Assembly (NCBI RefSeq): GCF_033807575.1
Contig: NC_084725.1
Span: forward strand, 11,629,001 to 11,693,000
Direction: 5' to 3'
DNA from: Cydia pomonella
Taxonomy: Eukaryota > Arthropoda > Insecta > Lepidoptera > Tortricidae
Length of the DNA: 64,000 bases
The notes beneath the pieces were generated by a model, which worked only from the letters and a program-made list of their open reading frames with translations, was not told the origin of the DNA and did not search any database. A program made the position numbers and the translations under genes. This document shows positions 61,901 through 64,000 of this stretch, in pieces. Each line of letters starts with the position of its first letter. Positions within the stretch are counted from its first letter, which is position 1.

Positions 61901-63713
61901 CCCCTTCGAGGGGTTTGGAAAGGGTTTTTCGTAAGGCGTTGCTTACCAAAGCTCTCTAAAACCCTTTCATTTGGCTTTTGAAGCACTTCATAATACGGGT
62001 AAGCTACTTCTCTTTCCGAATAACTGATAGCCGTTCCTAAGCGCTAACCTCTTGAAGGGCTATCCATTATAACGCTTATGCCATTTTTAACTTTCTCTTC
62101 ATAAAAATAGAATCAATATTGCTAATTTATGTTTAAAGTGAAGGACCCAGTTAGCTAGCGCGTTGACAGCACAGGTGTCATACATTCTTGAATTAGGTCA
62201 TTTCTAGCGGTAATTCTGACAGGGAAACCCGTTTCTACAGCTAAGTAAAATGAACGGGTTATCTATTCAAAGGGAAAGCAAATCATTGGGGCTATTCGAT
62301 ACACTTATAAAGGCTTTTTAAAAGGCATTTAAAGGCTTTTTTTTCTGGGAAGGAGTGAACGGGTCCCTGGTTACTTGTCGATCCCAATAAGATCTACGAG
62401 TATTTACGATATTTCTAACGTCAAAGTGACATTGGTTGCCCGAATCGAGCTGCTTCTGTCAATTATACGACATTCAAACGTTATCTAAATGAGAACTTAT
62501 CTAAACCAGAACTTATCGTTATCGTATCTCATTCTTCGAATTGAGCCGTAAGGTACATTGTCTTTCAGCTTTTCTCGTGGTATATCGTTTTTAGCTATAT
62601 ATTAATTTAGATGAATTGAAACCATAGGTCTAGAGCTAAGAAAAGAGTTTATTTAAGTGTTTAACGACCTGTCTGGCCTAGTGGGTAATGCCGATGCCTA
62701 TGAAGCCGATGGTCTCGGGATCAAATCCTAGTAAGGGCATTTACTCGTGTGATGAGCACGGACATTTGTTCCTGAGTTATGGGTGTTTTCTATCCCCCTT
62801 ATTCATAAACTTCTACTGAAGTTAACAAGCCGCTAATAATCGTTTGTCCATTTCCGTCGTATTGGCATGATGGAAAGGGACAAACGATTATTAGCGGCTT
62901 GTTAACTTTAGTAGACGTTTATGAATAAGGGGGTAAGTATTTAAGTAATGATATATATCATTGTCTAAGTACCCACAACAAAAGTCAAAAGCATTTATTT
63001 GTCCAACATAGGTATGTATACAATTGTACAGGTCCCATATACATCATCATCGTATCACTATGTTGTGCTGTGCCGTAAGGCGTACAATTTTTCATTCATG
63101 GACTGTGACTGCATGCTGTGCACAGTTACCATTAATAATCATCTAACAAAAATTCAACCTAAATAAATCGACATTCGAAGTTTTATAATATCTTATCGCT
63201 AAATTTACACATAAAGATGGGTGGTTTTTTTAGGAAAACTGAGTTTAGGCAGATATAACAAAACACGTGTACATTATTTTTTTCTGCTCTCAAACATATA
63301 CTCAAACAAGCCATTAACTAGCAAGTTGCTTGAGCATCACGTTCTATAGGAGTTAGAAGATTTAGTAACTTTTTAGTACTTTGAAGGCCATTTTCTCCTA
63401 ACAGGTTGAGTTTGGGCAGCTAAAAAAAATACGTGTCCGTTATTTTAGACTACTCTATATCATATATCAAAATGAATCAAATCGGAGTCGGACAGTTGGG
63501 TACCCTTCCTTGTTAGTCTATTCGTGTATTTATTTATTTGTCAGCAGGTGATAGAAGAGCAGAAGCCGGCGGCGCCGGCGCCCGTGCGGCGCTCGGAGCG
63601 GCCGGCGCGGCGCCGCGTGTCGGCCACGTACGACTACGAGGACGGCGACCTGTTCCTCGACGACGCGCCCGCGCCGCGCCGCCGCAGGCAGCGCCCCAAA
63701 CCGTACAGCCAAC
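37847..63713 (+). CDS. Kdm7: PHD-JmjC histone lysine demethylase, KDM7/PHF8/PHF2 family (3' end beyond window)
   Basis: Seventeen GT-AG exons join into an open frame of about 800 codons. Residues about 8-58 are a PHD finger with its C4HC3 ligands (YCLC, ECDCC, WFHGSC, HCPKC) and the aromatic positions that in this family read H3K4me3. A linker (GSPAWVRAL) leads to the JmjC fold: PILF, EVIDVRRQ, VLNVLSLEFSDT, VQKYCLM, SYTDFHVDFGG, GGWIHAVL, YEIERRV. Fe(II) ligands are His255, Asp257 and His327; the 72-residue spacing from His255 to His327 matches human PHF8 as I recall it. The 2-oxoglutarate contacts Thr252 and Lys272 are present, so the enzyme should be active. Family members remove H3K9me1/2, H3K27me2 or H4K20me1 in the nucleus. 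The tail is low-complexity and basic (RRRRQRPKP), probably nuclear localisation. The N-terminal PHD and absence of CXXC/F-box distinguish it from KDM2. Confidence 0.96.
39174..39307. mobile_element. Hairpin element (TAGGCGGGTCCACACAGAGC), intron 1
   Basis: The right arm is inverted: GCTCTGTGTGGACGTGCCTA. It ends 26 nt before exon 2. Further copies at 59378 and 59645. Confidence 0.8.
39334..39419 (+). CDS. Kdm7: KDM7 exon 2 (second half of PHD finger)
   Basis: After TTACAG it encodes CVDVKIYQSDD, then HCPKC and YGPSV, with one base left before GTAAGT. An inverted-repeat element ends 26 nt upstream of the exon. Confidence 0.93.
40363..40442. mobile_element. Small hairpin (AAGGCCTGTGCACACCAAG)
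   Basis: The right end is inverted GTGTGCGCTGGCCTTAA. Intron 2. Confidence 0.6.
40744..40890. mobile_element. Inverted-repeat element (GGCTTCTCGACACGATGGCC)
   Basis: The right arm is inverted GCCATCGTGTAGAGGAGCC. It is inserted within the dispersed repeat at 40440-40975, splitting its AATATCCAGG segment. Intron 2. Confidence 0.75.
41053..41235 (+). CDS. Kdm7: KDM7 exon 3 (linker and JmjC entry)
   Basis: The acceptor is TTCCAG. The first codon is completed as Leu (SVLK, like the SIMK of vertebrate members). The exon runs through GSPAWVRAL to FTEEFVRDN and donor GTAAGA. After the first ten codons nearly every codon ends in G or C. Confidence 0.9.
41440..41765 (+). mobile_element. ACAAGCTTTTAT element, intron 3
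   Basis: ACAAGCTTTTATATAACTTG to AAACTTGTACCAAAAATGAT, with GATGATGGAGACAGGAGGTG inside. Confidence 0.7.
41846..42016. mobile_element. GC-rich inverted-repeat element, intron 3
   Basis: GGGCGTCCGCTAGCTGGCGC and GTGCACGGAGCGGGC; inverted as GCTCCGTGCAACCGCGCG and CTAGCGGGCGCCC. Confidence 0.7.
42353..42465 (+). CDS. Kdm7: KDM7 exon 4
   Basis: Encodes GFTRPILFTTSEGLEM to RFCGKNHE and ends on a full codon before GTAACG. It matches the family segment before the EIDVIDV core. Confidence 0.9.
42915..43245. mobile_element. Fold-back with inner hairpin element 42967-43093, intron 4
   Basis: Outer TTTCACAATGTCC is inverted as GTACATTGTGAAAC. The inner element has near-perfect arms of about 29 bp (TGTGACATTATCTATGAAAA and GGGACCTTATT). 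Confidence 0.7.
43296..43432 (+). CDS. Kdm7: KDM7 exon 5 (VEVIDVRRQ to LEFSDT)
   Basis: The acceptor is TTTACAG. The exon encodes VEVIDVRRQTTLRMPLG and then VLNVLSLEFSDT, with two bases left before GTAAGT. VIDV and LNVLSLEFSDT are hallmark KDM7/KDM2 strings. Confidence 0.93.
43941..44821 (+). repeat. R240 repeat, three tandem copies
   Basis: Copies start at 43941, 44171 and 44593. The first two are 230 bp apart and share the junction TACTATTACAGTACATATGG. The middle copy is split by the hAT-like element 44338-44550. Intron 5. Confidence 0.85.
44338..44550. mobile_element. hAT-type MITE with 8-bp target duplication
   Basis: TIR CAGGGCTCGGAACCGG; the right end is CCGGTTCCGAGCCTCG (two mismatches). 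It is flanked on both sides by GTCGTGTC. 213 bp, noncoding. Confidence 0.85.
45037..45262 (+). mobile_element. LINE 3' end, intron 5
   Basis: The frame NQSIIKRQLKQWLIDQVFYD, LKEYFLFKSV* ends at 45129 and resembles the FKxxLxxxLLxxxFYSxxEF ends of Jockey/CR1 ORF2. A 3' UTR with AATAAAGG follows. Confidence 0.6.
45271..45540 (+). mobile_element. SINE family A, full length, directly before KDM7 exon 6
   Basis: The head ACGACCGGTTTAGCCTAGTG with box B GGTTCAAATCC is intact. The body ends in (TATT)n at 45540, leaving 18 nt (CTTCTTCTGTCTGGGCAG) to the acceptor. Confidence 0.85.
45559..45754 (+). CDS. Kdm7: KDM7 exon 6 (JmjC HxD iron site)
   Basis: Acceptor CTGGGCAG and donor GTACTA. It contains VQKYCLM, SYTDFHVDFGG (Fe ligands His255 and Asp257, cofactor Thr252) and ends on Lys272, the 2-oxoglutarate lysine. 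All 65 complete codons end in G or C. A SINE ends about 18 nt before the exon. Confidence 0.95.
45883..46398. mobile_element. hAT-type fold-back MITE, 516 bp, 8-bp target duplication
   Basis: Arms of about 210 bp starting CAGACATAGGAATCCG and ending CGGATTCCTATGTCTG. CATATAAC flanks both sides (45875-45882 and 46399-46406). Intron 6. Confidence 0.9.
47008..47145. mobile_element. Hairpin element (GACAATTCGTCGG), intron 6
   Basis: The right end is inverted CCGACGAATTGTC. Inner pairs are AACTAACA and TGTTAGTT. Confidence 0.6.
47983..48078 (+). CDS. Kdm7: KDM7 exon 7
   Basis: Encodes IFYLIPPTSTNLALYQQW to RFFGDM, between TTTTGCAG and GTAAGT, in phase 0 at both ends. Only 17 of 32 codons end in G or C. 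Confidence 0.94.
48165..48310 (+). mobile_element. LINE-tail unit, intron 7
   Basis: GGCAACGCGTATGTAACACC, GGCTACGGTAACTC and TTTGCCACCGACGTAGTATA plus an A run. A single copy of the unit tandemly repeated at 365-1035. Confidence 0.65.
48372..48760 (+). mobile_element. ACAAGCTTTTAT element with internal hairpin, intron 7
   Basis: ACAAGCTTTTATTTAGTTTC to TAAAAGCTTGTACCAAAAAT. Inside, AGGTTACGTTGTT is inverted as AACAACGTAACCT, an apparent local inverted duplication. Confidence 0.75.
48866..49342 (+). mobile_element. Hairpin element 48866-48972 followed by LINE C-terminus
   Basis: Hairpin arms CGGACTGGACGCAAGCGGCG/CGCCGCTTGCGTCCAGTC. Then the frame GPKVYNKILLELKQTAS, LVSDAYYSVDAFFET* ends at 49151 (Jockey-like YYSxxxF end), with a tail in TTGAATTGAATTG. 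Intron 7. Confidence 0.65.
50380..51117. mobile_element. Four-layer element nest before KDM7 exon 8
   Basis: Host: a CCCCCTTATTCATAA hairpin element (50380-50511 plus 51100-51117). In it sits a truncated minus-strand SINE B (50512-50660) with direct flank ACGTTTATGAA. A hAT-type MITE follows (50672-51099), TIR CAGTGATC, flanked by TTTATGAA. R240 (50813-51045) lies inside the MITE. The outer end stops about 14 nt before exon 8. Confidence 0.85.
51131..51276 (+). CDS. Kdm7: KDM7 exon 8 (third iron ligand)
   Basis: Encodes VEWYGTAELCAGQTL, then IPGGWIHAVLTP with Fe ligand His327, and FGGNMLHSYSIEMQL. Donor GTGAGT. A nested element ends about 14 nt upstream. Confidence 0.95.
51324..51798. mobile_element. 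GGGTTGTTTCCAT element, TA-flanked, intron 8
   Basis: The right end is inverted ATGGAAACAACCC, with TA on both sides as in Tc1/mariner-type MITEs. It begins about 48 nt after exon 8. Confidence 0.8.
51806..51935. mobile_element. One end of a hAT-type element, intron 8
   Basis: Ends GGGGTTTGGTGACCCCTG, a common hAT terminus. The other end is not found. Confidence 0.5.
51936..52390. mobile_element. Fold-back (CTTTAACACGTGCCATTAAG) with inner AGGGCTCGAG element
   Basis: The right arm is inverted CTTAATGGCACATGTTAAAG, and the arms include GACGGGAGCTGACCGCTCTG. An inner pair AGGGCTCGAG/CTCGAGCCCT at 52005-52319 is a second inserted element. Confidence 0.75.
52490..53076 (+). mobile_element. LINE 3' end, intron 8
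   Basis: The frame TYKKSFTVHAVKLWNEIPVS, VASLKEKLKKLWL ends at TAG 52681. The 3' UTR carries AGATCCCATACATGGATAAG and AATAAAGTATA. Confidence 0.7.
53081..53544. mobile_element. CAGGGTGATTCATGAGACGT element, TATA-flanked, intron 8
   Basis: 24-bp TIRs with one mismatch, TATA on both sides, 464 bp. It is inserted at the 3' end of the preceding LINE and ends 40 nt before exon 9. Confidence 0.88.
53585..53711 (+). CDS. Kdm7: KDM7 exon 9
   Basis: Encodes IYEIERRVETPIMLRYPLF and WYAGAHLLTMLRRH up to GTATTA, the helical domain after JmjC. An element ends 40 nt upstream and a SINE begins about 45 nt downstream. Confidence 0.93.
53757..54067 (-). mobile_element. SINE family B, minus, intron 9
   Basis: The tRNA head on the minus strand is GCGCGCTGGTGGCCTAGCGG, with GGGTTCAAACCCC nearby. 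The shared body contains AAAAGCGACTGG and TGTCCCGGCATTTTGCC. Confidence 0.85.
54505..55105 (+). mobile_element. SINE A split by a SINE B with 16-bp target duplication, intron 9
   Basis: SINE A runs 54505-54691 and resumes 55018-55105. SINE B fills 54692-55017. GTTGTCTAAGTACCCT is present at both 54676 and 55018, marking the insertion. SINE B ends in GAAGAAGAAG. Confidence 0.9.
55298..55445. repeat. GC-rich block, intron 9
   Basis: CCGACGGGTGGAGTCGGGCC and short inverted motifs (CGACCGG/CCGGTCG). Probably an element fragment. It lies 70 nt before exon 10. Confidence 0.35.
55514..55633 (+). CDS. Kdm7: KDM7 exon 10
   Basis: Encodes DEDFTLHEVGARPPAPLP, then LLRGVRILATALKEWHALKS. It matches the family helix with VxALxxALKxW. 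Donor GTAAGT. Confidence 0.88.
55691..56010 (+). mobile_element. ACAAGCTTTTAT element, intron 10
   Basis: CACAAGCTTTCACCTGTCCC to AAATGCTTGTACCAAAAATG, with AATGCAATATTATGGTACCA inside. Confidence 0.7.
56012..56336 (-). mobile_element. SINE family B, minus, intron 10
   Basis: The head is CTGGTGGCCTAGCGGTAAGA. A small deletion at box B (CGGTTCAAACCCC context) makes it less tRNA-like. It ends 67 nt before exon 11. Confidence 0.85.
56404..56526 (+). CDS. Kdm7: KDM7 exon 11
   Basis: Encodes TDSAKRDNVPKCLNSGQLVR and ELCKELRTLEKR. It aligns with the LIKxLxxxIRxxE helix that ends the JmjC-associated helical domain. Donor GTAAGG. Confidence 0.9.
56660..56920 (-). mobile_element. LINE C-terminal fragment, intron 11
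   Basis: The minus frame reads RGSPRRTFSDQIGDILKRGQ, then RRACMRNVMKVKEAKEVCQD and SKWKSVVSAYPS, a known lepidopteran non-LTR ORF end. Confidence 0.6.
57218..57386. mobile_element. ATATAGGTCATACTGA-family element before KDM7 exon 12
   Basis: CAAGGCGTAAATCGCAATAA, GAATATATAGGTCATACTGA at the left; GCAGGTGACAAAATTTACAC, CCTG at the right. It ends 19 nt before exon 12. Confidence 0.65.
57406..57607 (+). CDS. Kdm7: KDM7 exon 12 (C-terminal region)
   Basis: Encodes a Lys-rich stretch (AKKQPAPKKSLKLTLPKP) and an acidic/aromatic stretch up to YDNRYPQ, with one base left before GTAAGA. The frame is kept from exon 11 and into exon 13. No domain is recognised. Confidence 0.82.
57629..58131. mobile_element. 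AACAGGGGCCGG inverted-repeat element, intron 12
   Basis: Left AACAGGGGCCGGATAACCC; the right is inverted GGGCCGGTCCCTGTT. The interior repeats GGGTTAGC/GCTAACCC motifs. Relatives at 32388 and 61888. Confidence 0.65.
58134..58256. mobile_element. Hairpin element with 44-bp perfect arms, intron 12
   Basis: The left arm begins ATTACCAGTTCGTCGGACG; the right arm ends CGTCCGACGAACTGGTAAT. Loop of 10 nt. The outer flanks GGGGCG/GGGCCCC extend the pairing. Confidence 0.85.
58690..58810. repeat. Dispersed fragment (CAAAATGAGTCTTGG), intron 12
   Basis: GGCGCGATGACCCAAAATGA, ACGCCATTTTGCTCGGTCC. It looks like a fragment of an abundant repeat; its class is unknown. Confidence 0.35.
58849..58999 (+). 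CDS. Kdm7: KDM7 exon 13
   Basis: Encodes GIKYANGLQETKYIVE to YDRQDKKIMKI between CCACAG and GTATGA, with two bases left over. Assigned by phase and codon content; there is no known domain. Confidence 0.8.
59378..59520. mobile_element. GGTCCACACAGAGCGAG family, copy 2, intron 13
   Basis: GTGAGGCAATTTCCTCACGC, then inverted arms GCACAAACCGGCC/GGCCGGTTTGTGC and GGTCTGTGTGGACC. The left outer end is eroded. Confidence 0.7.
59645..59795. mobile_element. GGTCCACACAGAGCGAG family, copy 3, intron 13
   Basis: ATTAGCCGGGTCCACACAGA; the right arm is inverted TCTGTGTGGACCCGGCTAAT. Intact both sides. Confidence 0.8.
59838..60053. mobile_element. CAGGGTGTTTATTTAGTCAC element, intron 13
   Basis: The right end is inverted GTGACTAAATATACAACCCG. 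The interior repeats CGAAATCGCG/GCGATTTC. It ends about 100 nt before exon 14. Confidence 0.7.
60155..60375 (+). CDS. Kdm7: KDM7 exon 14
   Basis: Opens with a Pro-rich stretch (SASPPLGSPPPPPYGLP), then HLVRPDRPALKPIHQW and ISKKDLGYQEEQ. 68 of 73 codons end in G or C. Donor GTGAGT. Confidence 0.82.
61057..61190 (+). CDS. Kdm7: KDM7 exon 15
   Basis: Encodes GMYSAEDIQQDYQYSEA and a Tyr/Pro-rich stretch to MQTVQ, between TCACAG and GTAACC. Probably disordered. Confidence 0.8.
61774..61875 (+). CDS. Kdm7: KDM7 exon 16, tandem NAGNAG acceptor
   Basis: The acceptor reads CAGCAG, so the exon may start at 61774 (adding Gln) or 61777. It then encodes AATYAPMVPDMNGYHALP to YPTNNY and donor GTAAGT. The frame is unaffected by the choice. 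Confidence 0.78.
61888..62350. mobile_element. Degenerate relative of the 57629 element, intron 16
   Basis: GAACCGGTATCCCCTTCGAG, TAAAACCCTTTCATTTGGC and CGCTAACCTCTTGAAGGGC. No clear right end. Confidence 0.45.
62663..62985 (+). mobile_element. SINE family A split by hairpin element 62793-62934, intron 16
   Basis: The SINE head is CGACCTGTCTGGCCTAGTGG. At GTTTTCTAT a CCCCCTTATTCATAA hairpin element enters (arms AGCCGCTAATAATCG/CGATTATTAGCGGCT), then the SINE resumes at AAGTATTTAAG. Confidence 0.85.
63545..63713 (+). CDS. Kdm7: KDM7 exon 17, tandem NAGNAG acceptor
   Basis: The acceptor is again CAGCAG (start 63545 or 63548). It encodes VIEEQKPAAPAPVRRSERP, an acidic patch (DYEDGDLFLDD) and a basic cluster RRRRQRPKP, then GTAAGC. 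About 51 of 55 codons end in G or C. The next exon is outside the window. Confidence 0.78.
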
Positions 63714-63781
63714 GTAAGCTTACTGTATCTGTCTCTATTTTGAATTGGGTACTTGACACATGTTATAATATTTTATGCAAC

Positions 63782-63903
63782 AGTTGTATAAGAAGGGTCA
63801 AAAAAGGCGAGTGGCGTGATTTACAATGTGAGCCGGAGCCGAAGGCGTAGGCGAACATTGTAAAGGAATACGCCACGAGCATTTTTTGACCTACTTATAC
63901 AAC
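63782..63903. mobile_element. Hairpin element after exon 17
   Basis: GTTGTATAAGAAGGGTCAAA and GTGGCGTGATTTACAATGT; the right arm is inverted ACATTGTAAAGGAATACGCC, TTTGACCTACTTATACAAC. It starts about 68 nt after the donor. Confidence 0.75.
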
Positions 63904-64000
63904 GTTGCATACAATATTTTTCCTACGAGTCAACAAAAATAAATCTTAATTTAGGTAAACAAAGCAAAAGTATATAGCCAAGACGCGCGAGCATACCTTG

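Noticed and set aside
37847..63713. KDM2 rather than KDM7
   Set aside because: A PHD finger precedes JmjC, and no CXXC, second PHD or F-box/LRR follows in about 470 residues after the catalytic core. The spacing of iron ligands and the flanking motifs fit KDM7.
63524..63850. Exon 17 read through to 63850 as a terminal exon
   Set aside because: A good donor GTAAGC sits at 63714 after a frame of KDM7 character. The extension runs into a hairpin element, so it is more likely intron.

Overview
The window is nuclear DNA of an insect, almost certainly a moth or butterfly (Lepidoptera). The evidence is AT-rich sequence, long introns packed with tRNA-derived SINEs, 3' scraps of non-LTR retrotransposons and dozens of small inverted-repeat elements of kinds common in lepidopteran genomes, plus a mag-like Ty3/gypsy element with a very short LTR (mag was described from Bombyx). 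The species cannot be named from the sequence.

Two host genes can be supported. (1) On the minus strand at 6200-9030 lies a complete MFS sugar transporter of the Tret1-like group. It has three coding exons: a 21-nt first exon, a 136-nt exon and a 1316-nt exon, giving about 490 residues. Its promoter is not settled; two candidate 5' regions on the minus strand are listed near 21.9 kb and 26.0 kb. (2) On the plus strand from 37847 to beyond the window end lies a PHD-JmjC histone demethylase of the KDM7/PHF8 family. Seventeen exons are resolved here, about 800 codons, and the 3' end is missing. The PHD finger is in exons 1-2. The JmjC Fe(II)/2-oxoglutarate site is in exons 6-8 (His255, Asp257, His327, Lys272, Thr252).

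Layout: 0-2.6 kb holds tandem LINE-tail repeats, a C-free G-rich tract and the 3' part of a mag-like retroelement. 2.6-6.1 kb is repeats. 6.2-9.03 kb is the transporter, with a tandem array of decayed exon-junction copies in its intron. 9.1-37.7 kb has no gene I can support and is mostly inverted-repeat elements, LINE 3' ends and SINEs, including a 1.3-kb element with twelve copies of a 13-bp motif and a perfect 72-bp palindrome. 37.8-64 kb is KDM7, whose introns are nests of elements. Several element ends lie only 13-40 nt from 3' splice sites.

The two genes have no evident functional link: one is a membrane carrier, the other a chromatin enzyme. The most notable points are the decayed tandem copies of a transporter splice junction, the exon-by-exon GC mosaic in KDM7 (exon 6 has 65 of 65 codons ending in G or C, the next exon 17 of 32), and the crowding of element ends against KDM7 acceptors.
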